Shown here: one piece after another, positions 53,268 through 61,879 of the stretch
How the letters are laid out: each line of letters opens with the position of its first letter
Position numbering within the stretch: position 1 is the stretch's first letter
From: Phytoactinopolyspora halophila
GTDB taxonomy: Bacteria; Actinomycetota; Actinomycetes; Jiangellales; Jiangellaceae
Direction: 5' to 3'
Assembly: GCF_003287285.1 (NCBI RefSeq)
Contig: NZ_QMIG01000013.1
Span: 1-64,000 of the forward strand
Length of the DNA: 64,000 nucleotides
Notes under the pieces: model-generated
The model's input: only the letters and a program-made list of their open reading frames with translations
Told to the model about the DNA's origin: nothing
Databases searched by the model: none
Made by a program: the position numbers and the translations under genes

Positions 53268-54764
53268 GTGGATGGTGTGACCGAGAGACGGGGTGCTGTG
53301 GAGCTGATCGAGCTCGTCCTGGACGACGGCTCGTTCATCCGCTGGGACACCGAGCTGCCCGACGTCGCCGCCGACAGCGCGTACGCTGCCGAGCTCGCCA
53401 CCGCACGAGAACGCAGCGGGCTGGACGAGGCCGTGGTGACGGGGGAGGGACGGATCAACGGCCGCCGCGTGGCCGTGGCGGCGTGCGAGTTCCGCTTCCT
53501 GGGCGGCTCGATCGGCGTGGCGGCGGCCGACCGGCTCACCCGCAGCATCGAACGCGCCACGGCCGAGGGCCTGCCATTGCTGGCCGCGCCCGTGTCGGGC
53601 GGGACCCGCATGCAGGAAGGCACGCTCGCGTTCGTCCAGATGGTGAAGATCACCGATGCGGTCGTGGCGCACCGCTCCGCCGGACTGCCTTTCCTGGTTT
53701 ACCTGCGACATCCGACGACGGGCGGGGTGCTGGCGTCGTGGGGGTCGCTGGGACACGTCACCGTGGGCGAGCCGGGCGCGCTGATCGGCTTCCTCGGACC
53801 GCGCGTGTACGAGGCACTCTACGAACGCCCGTTTCCCGAGGGAGTGCAGGTCGCGGAGAACCTCTACGCGCACGGCCTTCTCGACGCGGTGCTGCCCGCG
53901 GAGGAACTCGCCGGCATCGCCGACCGGGCGCTGACGGTGCTGATGGCCCCGCGTGAGGGGCTGCCCCCGGTGCCGGAACTGCCCAAGGAACCGCTGGACG
54001 ACATCCCCGCGTGGGAATCGGTGTTCCGCTCCCGCCGGCCCGAGCGGCCCGGGGTGCGCCGGCTGCTGCGGGTCGCGGCCACGGACGTCGTGCCGCTGAA
54101 CGGCACCGGCGAGGGGGAGCTCGATCCCGGCCTGTTGCTGGCGCTGGCCCGCTTCGGTGGCGCTCCCTGCGTCGTGCTCGGGCAAGACCGGCGTGGCCAG
54201 GCCGCGGCGGGTCCCATGGGGCCAGGCGCGTTGCGGGAGGCGCGCCGGGGCATGCGCCTGGCGCACGAGCTCGGCCTGCCACTGGTGTCCGTGATCGACA
54301 CGCCCGGAGCTGCGCTGTCGAAGACGGCCGAGGAGGGTGGCATGGCCGGGGAGATCGCCCGTTGCCTGGCCGAACTGGTCATGCTGGAGGCGCCCACGCT
54401 GTGCCTGTTGCTGGGCGAGGGGAGCGGTGGCGGCGCCCTGGCGCTGATGCCGGCCGACCGCGTGCTGTGTGCCCAGCACGCATGGCTGTCCCCGCTGCCG
54501 CCCGAGGGGGCCAGTGCGATCATGTACCGGACCACCGAGTACGCGCCCGATGTCGCGGCTGCCCAAGGTGTGCGCTCGCTCGACCTGCTGCGGCAGGGGA
54601 TCGTGGACCGGATCGTCGCCGAGCACGACGACGCGGCGGACGAGCCGGAGGACTACTGCCGCCGGGTCGGGCATGTCCTGCAGCACGAGCTGGTCCGGCT
54701 GCTTGAGATGGACCCGGCCGAGCGCCGGGCAGCACGGTCGCGACGCTACCGCCACTTGAGCTGA
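53268..54764 (+). CDS. Fused carboxyltransferase (AccD-AccA type), no biotin partners nearby
   Basis: Acyl-CoA carboxyltransferase of 498 residues joining a beta-like half (GRRVAVAACEFRFLGGSIGV near residue 65; LPLLAAPVSGGTRMQEG near 105) to an alpha-like half (LPLVSVIDTPGAALSKTAEE near 342; LLLGEGSGGGALALMPADRV). The four-cysteine zinc ribbon of AccD is absent. No biotin carboxylase or carrier gene lies in the window. Similar domain pairs also form malonate decarboxylase (MdcD/MdcE). After a CoA-transferase, a malonyl-CoA decarboxylating or carboxyl-transfer role is a fair guess. GTG 53277 after GGGAG is an equally good start. Confidence 0.85.
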   Translation: MDGVTERRGAVELIELVLDDGSFIRWDTELPDVAADSAYAAELATARERSGLDEAVVTGEGRINGRRVAVAACEFRFLGGSIGVAAADRLTRSIERATAEGLPLLAAPVSGGTRMQEGTLAFVQMVKITDAVVAHRSAGLPFLVYLRHPTTGGVLASWGSLGHVTVGEPGALIGFLGPRVYEALYERPFPEGVQVAENLYAHGLLDAVLPAEELAGIADRALTVLMAPREGLPPVPELPKEPLDDIPAWESVFRSRRPERPGVRRLLRVAATDVVPLNGTGEGELDPGLLLALARFGGAPCVVLGQDRRGQAAAGPMGPGALREARRGMRLAHELGLPLVSVIDTPGAALSKTAEEGGMAGEIARCLAELVMLEAPTLCLLLGEGSGGGALALMPADRVLCAQHAWLSPLPPEGASAIMYRTTEYAPDVAAAQGVRSLDLLRQGIVDRIVAEHDDAADEPEDYCRRVGHVLQHELVRLLEMDPAERRAARSRRYRHLS

Positions 54765-54792
54765 CCCGGGGATCTCGGAGCCCTCCCCAGCA

Positions 54793-54842
54793 TGATCATG
54801 AACGATTCGACCCGCCACAGGGCGGGAAAGTGTTCATGATCA
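54793..54842. terminator. Hairpin with TGATCATGAAC arms after the carboxyltransferase
   Basis: TGATCATGAAC (54793-54803) pairs with GTTCATGATCA (54832-54842). The inner stem CCCGCC/GGCGGG folds separately, with a short unpaired stretch between. It lies between the carboxyltransferase and carbamate kinase genes. Confidence 0.8.
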
Positions 54843-54997
54843 CAGAATTGGTGATTGGTGCCGAAACATCGTCGTCGTTTGGGCGAACCTCACCATCGTG
54901 GCGTCCCGGCCGACTCCCTAGGCTCGAAGCACGGCTGTCCGTCCACCGAGACCGCCGGGATTGACCGGCCAGTAGCCGGGTTGAGGAGGTAAGACGC

Positions 54998-55936
54998 GTG
55001 CGAGTGCTGATCGCGCTGGGTGGCAATGCGATGACGTCGCCGGAGGGCCACGCGCGCCCGGAGGACCAGATCACCGCAATCACCCAAGCGATGGAACCCG
55101 TTGCCGATCTCATCGCCAGCGGCGTCGACGTCGTCCTCACCCACGGCAACGGCCCGCAAGTCGGCAACCTCCTGGTCAAAAACGAGCTCGCCGCCTCGGT
55201 CGTCCCACCGGTGACGCTGGACTGGTGCGGGGCGCAGACCCAGGGAACCATCGGGTTCGTCACCGTCAACGCCCTGCAGCGTGCGTTGCATGGGCGCGGC
55301 ATCGACCGCCAGGCCGCGGCGGTGGTCACGCGTGCCCGGGTGGACGCGGATGACCCCGGCCTCGCCAACCCCACCAAGCCGATCGGGCGTTACTTGCCGC
55401 GCGACGAAGCCCAGGTGCTGATCGAGCACGGCCAGGTCTGGGAGGATCGTGGAGAGCGCGGCTGGCGCCGGATGGTCGCGAGCCCCGAGCCACGCGAGAT
55501 CCTCGACGCGCCGGCCGTGTCCGCGCTGATCCGCGCCGGATTCGTCGTCGTCGCCAACGGCGGGGGTGGCATTCCCGTCGTTCGCGACCCCGATGGCACG
55601 GTGCGCGGCGTGGAAGCCGTCATCGACAAAGATCTCGGAGCGGCGCTGCTCGCCCGCATGCTGGACGTCGACACGCTGGTCATCGCGACGGACGTCGACG
55701 GCGCCGTGCTCGACTACGGCACGCCGCGCGAGCGCGCCCTGGGGCTGGTGGACGTTCCGACCATGCGTAAACATGCCGCCGAGGGCCACTTCGCCGGTGG
55801 CAGCATGGGACCCAAGGTGGAGGCGTGCTGTCGCTTCGTGGAGAACGGCGGACGGCGTGCGGTGATCACCTCGCTCGGCCGTATCGCTGACGCGGTAAGC
55901 GACGACGTCGGGACGACGGTGGTGCCGGCGGCATGA
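54998..55936 (+). CDS. arcC: Carbamate kinase
   Basis: Carbamate kinase of 312 residues; it converts carbamoyl phosphate plus ADP to carbamate and ATP. The amino acid kinase fold is clear: RVLIALGGNAM at the start, LTHGNGPQVGNLL near residue 48, VVANGGGGIPVVRD near 187, VIDKDLGAALLARML near 207, and GGSMGPKVEACCRFV near 267. GAGGAGGT ends seven bases before GTG 54998. There are no arginine deiminase genes nearby, so its carbamoyl phosphate probably comes from the FdrA/DUF1116/DUF2877 trio. Confidence 0.95.
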   Translation: MRVLIALGGNAMTSPEGHARPEDQITAITQAMEPVADLIASGVDVVLTHGNGPQVGNLLVKNELAASVVPPVTLDWCGAQTQGTIGFVTVNALQRALHGRGIDRQAAAVVTRARVDADDPGLANPTKPIGRYLPRDEAQVLIEHGQVWEDRGERGWRRMVASPEPREILDAPAVSALIRAGFVVVANGGGGIPVVRDPDGTVRGVEAVIDKDLGAALLARMLDVDTLVIATDVDGAVLDYGTPRERALGLVDVPTMRKHAAEGHFAGGSMGPKVEACCRFVENGGRRAVITSLGRIADAVSDDVGTTVVPAA

Positions 55937-56032
55937 GCCGACGCCAGCACACGTCCGATGGCCAGCTGTACGTGCCCGGAAGGCGGCACGGGTGCACGAG
56001 AGTGGAAACACGAGTACGAAAGGTGGCCGGGT

Positions 56033-57169
56033 ATGCCTGAGCCGATCGAAGTCCGCAAGGTTGCCATCAAGCACGTCAGTGACGCTTCGGGACTGGCCGA
56101 ACTCATCGACTCGGGTGTACTGGATGCGGATCGCGTCATCGCCGTAGTGGGCAAGACAGAGGGCAACGGCGGCGTCAACGACTACACCCGGATCATCGCC
56201 GACCGCGCGTTCCGCGAGGTCCTCATGGCGAAAGGCACGCGGACCGAGGACGAGGTCAAGCAGGTGCCGATCGTATGGTCGGGCGGAACGGACGGGGTGA
56301 TCAGCCCGCACGCGACGATCTTCGCGACGGTGCCGCGCGAGCAGGCCGAACAGACCGACGAGCCGCGCCTGACCGTAGGCTTCGCGATGAGCGAGACGCT
56401 GTTGCCCGAAGAGATCGGGCGACGCGGCATGGTGCAGAAGGTCTCCGATGCCGTGCAGGTCGCGATGGAACGCGCGGGGATCACCGACCCGGCCGACGTG
56501 CACTACGTGCAGACGAAGACTCCGCTGCTGACCATCCACACCATCCGCGACGCCAAGGCGCGCGGCAAGTCGGTGTGGACGGAGAACACGCACGAATCCA
56601 TGGACCTGTCGAACGGCTGCACGGCGCTCGGTGTCGGCGTGGCGCTCGGCGAGATCGACATGCCCGACGACGCCGACGTCATGCACAGCCGTGACCTGTA
56701 CTCGGCGGTCGCATCCTGCTCGTCCGGTGTCGAGCTGGACCAGGCGCAGGTAGTCGTCGTCGGCAACGCGCGCGGCGTCGGTGGCCGCTACCGCATCGGG
56801 CACTCGGTGATGAAGGATGCCGTGGATACCGACGGCATCTGGGCGGCGATTCGTGACGCCGGGCTGAAGCTGCCCGAACGGCCACACCACAGCGATCTCG
56901 ACGGCCGCCTCGTCAACGTGTTCCTGAAATGCGAGGTCAGCCAGGACGGCGCCGTACGTGGCCGGCGCAACGCCATGCTCGACGACTCGGACGTGCACTG
57001 GCACCGCCAGATCAAGGCGGCGGTGGGCGGGGTCTCCGCCTCGGTCACCGGCGATCCTGCCGTGTTCGTGTCCGTGTCGGCGGCGCACCAGGGCCCCGAC
57101 GGTGGCGGGCCGGTGGCAGCAGTCGTGGACCTGGGTGACGAACCCACCGGGTACCGCTACGACGCCTGA
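56033..57169 (+). CDS. Barbiturase/cyanuric acid hydrolase-type ring-opening amidohydrolase
   Basis: Ring-opening amidohydrolase of the AtzD/barbiturase family, 378 residues. The three-repeat fold is visible through [17 protein letters not shown] near residue 38, [17 protein letters not shown] near 82, [20 protein letters not shown] near 185, [19 protein letters not shown] near 225 and [20 protein letters not shown] near 345. The serine segments ([17 protein letters not shown]) match the family active-site serines. The N-terminus PEPIEVRKV and GNGGVND favour barbiturase over cyanuric acid hydrolase, from memory of those proteins. ATG 56033 follows AAAGGTGG. It lies 96 bp after carbamate kinase. 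Confidence 0.88.
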   Translation: MPEPIEVRKVAIKHVSDASGLAELIDSGVLDADRVIAVVGKTEGNGGVNDYTRIIADRAFREVLMAKGTRTEDEVKQVPIVWSGGTDGVISPHATIFATVPREQAEQTDEPRLTVGFAMSETLLPEEIGRRGMVQKVSDAVQVAMERAGITDPADVHYVQTKTPLLTIHTIRDAKARGKSVWTENTHESMDLSNGCTALGVGVALGEIDMPDDADVMHSRDLYSAVASCSSGVELDQAQVVVVGNARGVGGRYRIGHSVMKDAVDTDGIWAAIRDAGLKLPERPHHSDLDGRLVNVFLKCEVSQDGAVRGRRNAMLDDSDVHWHRQIKAAVGGVSASVTGDPAVFVSVSAAHQGPDGGGPVAAVVDLGDEPTGYRYDA

Positions 57170-57197
57170 CTGCTCCGGCGGCTGACTGCTCCGGCGG
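57166..57197 (+). repeat. 16-bp tandem duplication at the barbiturase stop
   Basis: CTGACTGCTCCGGCGG occurs twice in a row; the first copy contains the stop codon. The 72-bp gap to the next gene holds nothing else I can identify. Confidence 0.75.
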
Positions 57198-57241
57198 CCG
57201 GGCTCTGCCGACCGGGCTCGGCCCGCTCTGGTGCTTGATCG

Positions 57242-58123
57242 CTACGAGGCTTGACCGCTTCGGCGGCTGGGCTCGGCCTGCTCCCGGGCGGCGTCGTTCC
57301 CGCCGCCCGATGAGGCGGGACTCGCGTTCGCGCCGGTGCCGTACGGCCCGGTGCGGTCGGGCCCGGTGCCGCCCGGCTTGGTGGCGTCGGGCCTGGCGTC
57401 ATCCGGCCTGGCGTCATCCGGCCTGGCATCGTCCGGGCCGTCCGGTTCCGGCTGTGTGCCCAGCAAGTCGATCACGGAGAAGCGGAATCCACGTCGCTCT
57501 GATTCCGTATCGCGCGCCGGTGACAGCGGGTGCCGTTGCTCCAGGAGCTGGTCGGCCAGCAGCGGCACCTGCGGTCCCGACGCGATCGCCCGCACGACCC
57601 GATCGTGCGGGCGCCGCCACTGTGCGGGGGAGATGACGGTGGTGAGCACCTCACTGCCGAGCCGCCGCGCCGCGTGAGCGGCCCGGCGGTCGAGATCGTC
57701 GCGATCCGGCGTGCCGACGACGAGCAGCTCGACGTCGGTCGGCGCGGGCTCGCCGGCGCCGTTCAGATACGCCGCCCATGCACCGACGATGCTGGCGGAC
57801 GCGACGCGTTCCAAACCTCCGAGTGCGGCGGTGAGCACGTGTGCCGGTCCCATCGTGACCACGATGAGCTCGTGCAGCGCGCGGTAGAAGGGCGCGTCAG
57901 TGTTGGCGCGGACGAGCCTGCTTCGGCCAATACGGCGTGTGACAACGATGTCGCCACGTTCCAGCCGTTCCACCTCGCGCAGTGCGTTGCCCGCATGTGC
58001 GTCCACGGCTGCGGCAAGGTCCGATACCGACTCTTCAACCTGCCCGATGAACAACCGGACCAGCAGGTCAGCCTGCATCTGCGAGCGCAGAAGCGGAAAT
58101 GCTGGCGGCGCTGCGGGCTTCAT
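57242..58123 (-). CDS. Winged-helix regulator fused to a nucleotidyltransferase domain
   Basis: A 293-residue protein. Residues about 10-80 form an ArsR-like winged helix ([20 protein letters not shown] then [16 protein letters not shown]). Residues about 115-200 carry a minimal nucleotidyltransferase pattern, [15 protein letters not shown] followed by the acidic pair in TDVELLVVG. The last 60 residues are a low-complexity tail with three PDDAR units in a row. GGGAG before ATG 58123 fixes the start. Such fusions are poorly understood; autoregulation through the upstream inverted repeat is likely. Confidence 0.8.
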   Translation of the reverse strand: MKPAAPPAFPLLRSQMQADLLVRLFIGQVEESVSDLAAAVDAHAGNALREVERLERGDIVVTRRIGRSRLVRANTDAPFYRALHELIVVTMGPAHVLTAALGGLERVASASIVGAWAAYLNGAGEPAPTDVELLVVGTPDRDDLDRRAAHAARRLGSEVLTTVISPAQWRRPHDRVVRAIASGPQVPLLADQLLEQRHPLSPARDTESERRGFRFSVIDLLGTQPEPDGPDDARPDDARPDDARPDATKPGGTGPDRTGPYGTGANASPASSGGGNDAAREQAEPSRRSGQAS

Positions 58124-58136
58124 CACGCTCCCGAAT

Positions 58137-58176
58137 ACATGCAATAAAGGCAACTCATTGTGTGATGATTGCATGT
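58137..58176. promoter_or_regulatory. Inverted repeat ACATGCAAT / ATTGCATGT upstream of the wHTH gene
   Basis: Perfect 9-bp half-sites at 58137-58145 and 58168-58176 have centres 31 bp apart, about three helical turns. The AT-rich region lies between the wHTH-nucleotidyltransferase gene and divergent fmt, so it could control either. Confidence 0.55.
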
Positions 58177-58335
58177 GTTGCGGGTGCCGATCCAGCGGCG
58201 CGCGGAGCGTGCGCCCGGCGTAGACACGGGACGCGGCCCTGGCGGAAACCGTATGGGGCTGCCGGATATCGTGGTGACCCTCAGCTTTCCAACCGTTTTC
58301 CAACCGTCACCATCTCGGGCGAGGATTCATCAGCG

Positions 58336-59271
58336 ATGCGCGTTCTGTTCGCCGGCACCCCGGAGACTGCGATCCCGTCGTTACGTGCGCTCCTGGCCTC
58401 ACGCCACACCGTCGTCGCCGTTCTCACCAGGCCAGATGCCCGCGTCGGCCGCGGGCGCAAGCTGGCACGCAGCCCGATCGGCGCCGTTGCGGACGAGGCA
58501 GGTATCGAGGTACTCACCCCGACCAAGCCACGCGATCCGGAGTTCCTGGCCCGGCTCGGCGAGCTGGCCCCAGATTGCGCGCCCATCGTGGCCTACGGCG
58601 GGCTCATCCCTCCGGCGGCGCTGGAGATCCCGAAACACGGCTGGGTGAACCTGCACTTCTCACTCCTTCCGGCCTGGCGGGGCGCGGCCCCGGTGCAGCA
58701 CGCGATACTCGCCGGCGACGAGATGACCGGTGCGACGACGTTCCTCCTGGAGGAAGGGCTCGACACCGGCCCCGTCTACGGGCTGGTCACCGAGGAAATC
58801 CGGCCGTCGGACACCAGTGGGGACGTCCTCGAGCGGCTGTCCGAGTCGGGAGCCGAGCTTCTCGTGCGCACGCTCGACGGCATCGAAGACGGCACGCTGC
58901 GCGCCGAACCACAGCAGGGCGACGGCGTATCCTACGCACCCAAGATCACCGTCGAGGACGCCGCCGTGGACTGGAGTTCTCCTGCGCTGCATATTGACCG
59001 CCTCGTGCGGGCGTGCACGCCCGCACCCGGTGCGTGGACGACGTTCCGGGGCGAGCGGCTCAAGATCGGCCCCATCGCGCTGGAACCTGACCGCCATGAC
59101 CTCGAGCCGGGGGCGATGCTGGTCGAGAAGGGCCGCATCCACGTCGGTACGGGGAGCCACGCCGTCGTCCTCGGTGACGTGCAGCCACAGGGCAAGCGGG
59201 CCATGCCAGCCGACGCCTGGGCGCGCGGCACGCGCCCGGAGACGGGGGAGCGTCTTGGCGACGCCGCGTAG
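58336..59271 (+). CDS. fmt: Methionyl-tRNA formyltransferase
   Basis: Fmt, 311 residues; it formylates initiator Met-tRNA. The N-terminal domain begins [20 protein letters not shown]. The catalytic region is [20 protein letters not shown] near residue 105, with the conserved Asn-His-Asp set in this part of the fold (the asparagine in VNLHFS, the aspartate in GLDTGPV near 144). The C-terminal OB-like domain binds tRNA. The start is ATG 58336. It overlaps rsmB by 17 bp in the conserved actinobacterial order fmt-rsmB-rpe-ribD. Confidence 0.96.
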   Translation: MRVLFAGTPETAIPSLRALLASRHTVVAVLTRPDARVGRGRKLARSPIGAVADEAGIEVLTPTKPRDPEFLARLGELAPDCAPIVAYGGLIPPAALEIPKHGWVNLHFSLLPAWRGAAPVQHAILAGDEMTGATTFLLEEGLDTGPVYGLVTEEIRPSDTSGDVLERLSESGAELLVRTLDGIEDGTLRAEPQQGDGVSYAPKITVEDAAVDWSSPALHIDRLVRACTPAPGAWTTFRGERLKIGPIALEPDRHDLEPGAMLVEKGRIHVGTGSHAVVLGDVQPQGKRAMPADAWARGTRPETGERLGDAA

Positions 59272-60787
59272 GCCGCAGGGCACGCCCGATGGGCCCGGCC
59301 GGGGACGAGGCACCAACCCGGCAGGCACGCAGCGTTCGGGCGGCAAGGCACAGGACGGGAAGGCGCGAAGCTCGGACCTGCGGTCGAAGCAGCGCTCGGG
59401 CCAGGAGCGCACCCGCTCGGGACGTCCTGCCCGTCGGGTCGCGTACGAGACGTTGCGTGCGGTCACCGACGAGGACGCGTACGCGAACCTCACCCTTCCC
59501 GGCCTGATACGCCGCTACCGGCTCGACACCCGCGATGCTGCGTTCGCCACCGAACTCACCTACGGCACCTTGCGCGGGCTCGGTATCTATGACCAGATCA
59601 TCGAGGCGTGCATCGACCGGACGATGAGTGAGCTGGACCCGCGAGTCCTCGAGGTGCTCCGCCTGGGTGCCCATCAGACCCTGGCCATGCGGGTCCCCGC
59701 CCACGCGGCGGTGTCCACGATGGTGGATCTGGTCCGCGCCACGGTCAGCGACGGCGCGGGCCGGTTCGTCAACGCCGTGATGCGCAGGATCGGCGAGCAC
59801 GATCTCGACGCGTGGACGCACGAGCTGGCGCCGTCACGCGATGCCGATCCGGAAGGATTCCTGGCCTTCCGGTACGCGCATCCGCCGTGGATCGTGCGGG
59901 CGCTGCGGGACTCACTGAATCGGTACGGCCCGGGATCCGGATCACGAGACCAGGCGGATGCGCTCGAATCCTGCCTCGCGGCGAACAATGAACCGGCGAG
60001 CGTCGTCCTGGCGGCGTGGCCCGCCCGCGGCGACGTCGCGGAGCTGACGGCCGCTGGCGCGCAGCCGACCCGGTGGTCGCCCTATGGCGCGGTGCTTGAC
60101 TCCGGAGACCCCGGACGCCTCGACGCGGTTAAGGCCGGCCGGGCGGGAGTCCAGGACGAGGGGAGCCAGCTAGTCACCCTTGCAGTGACTGGAGTCCCCG
60201 TCGAAGGCGACGACGCGCGCTGGCTGGACATGTGTGCCGGGCCCGGAGGCAAGGCAGCCGTGCTGGCCGGTCTCGCCCATCAGCGAGGAGCGCAGCTCGT
60301 GGCGCTCGATCAGCATCCGCACCGGGCGAGACTGGTGGAGCAGGCGCTGCGTGGTGCACCAGGCGAGCATTCCGTGGTGGTGGGCGACGCGACCGACGAG
60401 CAGTGGCAAGACGGGAGCTACGATCGGGTGCTGCTGGACGCACCCTGCTCCGGGCTCGGAGCGCTGCGCCGCCGCCCCGAAGCGCGGTGGCGGCGGACAC
60501 CGTCGGACATCGCCCAGCTCCGGCCGTTGCAGACCGCGCTGCTCCAGGCGGCGGTACGGGCGGTGCGTCCGGGCGGCGTCGTCGGATACATCACGTGCTC
60601 ACCGCACCTGGCCGAGACGGTCACCGTCGTGGAAGACATCCTGCGCCGGAACGACGACATCGAGCGCGTCGACGCGCGTCCGTATCTGCCTGGAGTTCCG
60701 GATCTGGGCTCGGGCCCGGATGTTCAGCTGTGGCCACATGTGCACGGCACCGACGCGATGTATCTGGCACTGTTGCGCCGCACCTGA
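59255..60787 (+). CDS. rsmB: 16S rRNA m5C967 methyltransferase RsmB (Fmu)
   Basis: RNA cytosine methyltransferase of about 510 residues. An Arg/Gly/Ser-rich N-terminal tail of 60 residues precedes the NusB-like domain ([20 protein letters not shown]). The SAM site is [19 protein letters not shown] near residue 325, with [15 protein letters not shown] near 392 and the catalytic cysteine in [12 protein letters not shown] near 443. TTG 59255 follows GGGGGAG by four bases and starts the protein inside fmt, so the two are translationally coupled. Confidence 0.93.
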   Translation: MATPRRPQGTPDGPGRGRGTNPAGTQRSGGKAQDGKARSSDLRSKQRSGQERTRSGRPARRVAYETLRAVTDEDAYANLTLPGLIRRYRLDTRDAAFATELTYGTLRGLGIYDQIIEACIDRTMSELDPRVLEVLRLGAHQTLAMRVPAHAAVSTMVDLVRATVSDGAGRFVNAVMRRIGEHDLDAWTHELAPSRDADPEGFLAFRYAHPPWIVRALRDSLNRYGPGSGSRDQADALESCLAANNEPASVVLAAWPARGDVAELTAAGAQPTRWSPYGAVLDSGDPGRLDAVKAGRAGVQDEGSQLVTLAVTGVPVEGDDARWLDMCAGPGGKAAVLAGLAHQRGAQLVALDQHPHRARLVEQALRGAPGEHSVVVGDATDEQWQDGSYDRVLLDAPCSGLGALRRRPEARWRRTPSDIAQLRPLQTALLQAAVRAVRPGGVVGYITCSPHLAETVTVVEDILRRNDDIERVDARPYLPGVPDLGSGPDVQLWPHVHGTDAMYLALLRRT

Positions 60788-60976
60788 GCTGGCGTCGTTG
60801 ACGGCAGCGGCCACGTGAGCCGCTGCTGCTAGCGCCGGCGAGCGCCCTCCACATGGCCGGGTGCGGCAGCCTCGATGACCTTGCGCCCGCAAGCGGTGCA
60901 CAAGCACACCTGAGCTGGTGTAGACCGTGGCGATGCGGGGCGCGCATAGCAGTCTTCGCTGATGACCCGGCCGCCT

Positions 60977-61128
60977 GTTCCCGCGCGCCTCGCCTGTTCC
61001 CGCGCGCCCCGCCCGTTCCTACGCGCTCTGCCCGTTCCTACGCGCTCTGCCTGTTCCCGCGCGCTCCGTCTGTTCCCGCGCGCTCTGCCCGTTCCTACGC
61101 GCTCTGCCCGTTCCTACGCGCTCTGCCT
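60977..61128 (+). repeat. 19-bp tandem repeat, eight copies
   Basis: Eight head-to-tail copies of a unit like GTTCCTACGCGCTCTGCCC, with a few C/T and C/A changes between copies. The array is bracketed by a 14-bp direct repeat CGCTGATGACCCGG at 60957-60970 and 61134-61147. It is probably a variable-number repeat. Confidence 0.9.
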
Positions 61129-61169
61129 TCCCCCGCTGATGACCCGGCTTGCCTCCCGCGGAGCGCCTT

Positions 61170-61259
61170 GCACGGTGAGTTCACGTTGGCAAGCGCTTTC
61201 CGTGATCGATTCGGGGGTACTCAACGTGCATGGCCGGTGCAGTGAGCGTGCACGGCCGA
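61170..61259 (+). repeat. 90-bp direct duplication, first copy
   Basis: Begins GCACGGTGAGTTCACGTTGG and ends in GTGCACGGCCGA. It matches 61435-61524 at about 88 of 90 positions. Confidence 0.9.
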
Positions 61260-61434
61260 GAGGACCGGCTGTGCGTGGGTACGGCGGTCGAGCTGCGAGC
61301 CGCAGCGACCACGGTGCGTTGTCTGAGCGTCCCCGCAGATGGCAGCGGGTTCGTTGCCTGGTGGCACCTTTACGGAAGCGGCCAGCTCCGAGAGCGATGG
61401 CTCACGAGAGCGGGGGCTTGCGAGAGGGTGCCGT

Positions 61435-61524
61435 GCACGGTGAGTTCACGTTGGCAAGCGCTTTCCGTGATCGATCCGGGGGTACTCAACGTGCATGGCA
61501 GGTGCAGTGAGCGTGCACGGCCGA
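61435..61524 (+). repeat. 90-bp direct duplication, second copy
   Basis: Second copy of the 90-bp sequence, 175 bp downstream of the first. Its last third merges into the 22-bp repeat array. Confidence 0.9.
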
Positions 61525-61586
61525 TGCAGTCAACGTGCATGGTCCGTACGCTCAGCGTGCACGGCAGGCGCGTTCAGCGTGCAGGG
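61486..61586 (+). repeat. Degenerate 22-bp repeat array with CGTGCAYGG core
   Basis: The 13-mer TCARCGTGCAYGG or a close variant starts at 61486, 61508, 61530, 61552 and 61574, exactly 22 bp apart, about two helical turns. The bases between vary. The spacing suits binding sites on one face of the helix. Confidence 0.8.
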
Positions 61587-61647
61587 AGTCGGTGCAGCGA
61601 GTGTGTATGAGTGCAGACCATCCGCTGGTGCCGGCGGCGAGATGAGC

Positions 61648-61711
61648 GTGGCCCAGAGACGGTTGATGGGGGCGATGGTGTGGCCCAGAGACGGTTGATG
61701 GGGGCGATGGT
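61648..61711 (+). repeat. 32-bp tandem duplication
   Basis: Two perfect adjacent copies of a 32-bp unit starting GTGGCCCAGAGACGGTTGAT. A partial third copy (GTGGCGGAG) follows. Confidence 0.88.
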
Positions 61712-61879
61712 GTGGCGGAGATGGTCGGTAGTGGTGACGGGGTAGTGGAGAGGTAGCGGAGAGGTAGCGGGCAGTGGCGACGAGGGCTGCCGAGAGGTGG
61801 TCGGTGGCGGCGATGAATATCGGACGATCGGCTGGTCTATCTGGGGAGGAGCACACGGCGACAGAGAAGGAGGACACGT

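Larger units (their letters stand above)
60788..61879. other. Repeat-rich non-coding region
   Basis: About 1.1 kb without a credible gene. It holds an 8-copy 19-bp tandem repeat, a 90-bp direct duplication, a degenerate 22-bp array and a 32-bp tandem pair, listed separately. Open frames exist but change character at each repeat, and the 19- and 22-bp units break codon phase. GAAGGAGG at the right end serves the PPOX gene. Confidence 0.7.

Noticed and set aside
54998-55936. Arginine deiminase pathway
   Set aside because: Carbamate kinase is present but no arcA or arcB is seen, so carbamoyl phosphate probably has another source.
56033-57169. Cyanuric acid hydrolase of an s-triazine pathway
   Set aside because: Kept only as an alternative. 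The N-terminus and GNGGVND motif look more like barbiturase, and no biuret or allophanate hydrolase is near. A profile comparison would decide.
60977-61586. CRISPR array
   Set aside because: The repeats are 19 and 22 bp, directly adjacent or degenerate, without unique spacers, and no cas gene is present.
60853-61610. Small proteins encoded across the repeat region
   Set aside because: Open frames are Arg/Pro/Ser-rich products of GC-rich repeats whose unit lengths break codon phase; no ribosome site or family resemblance.
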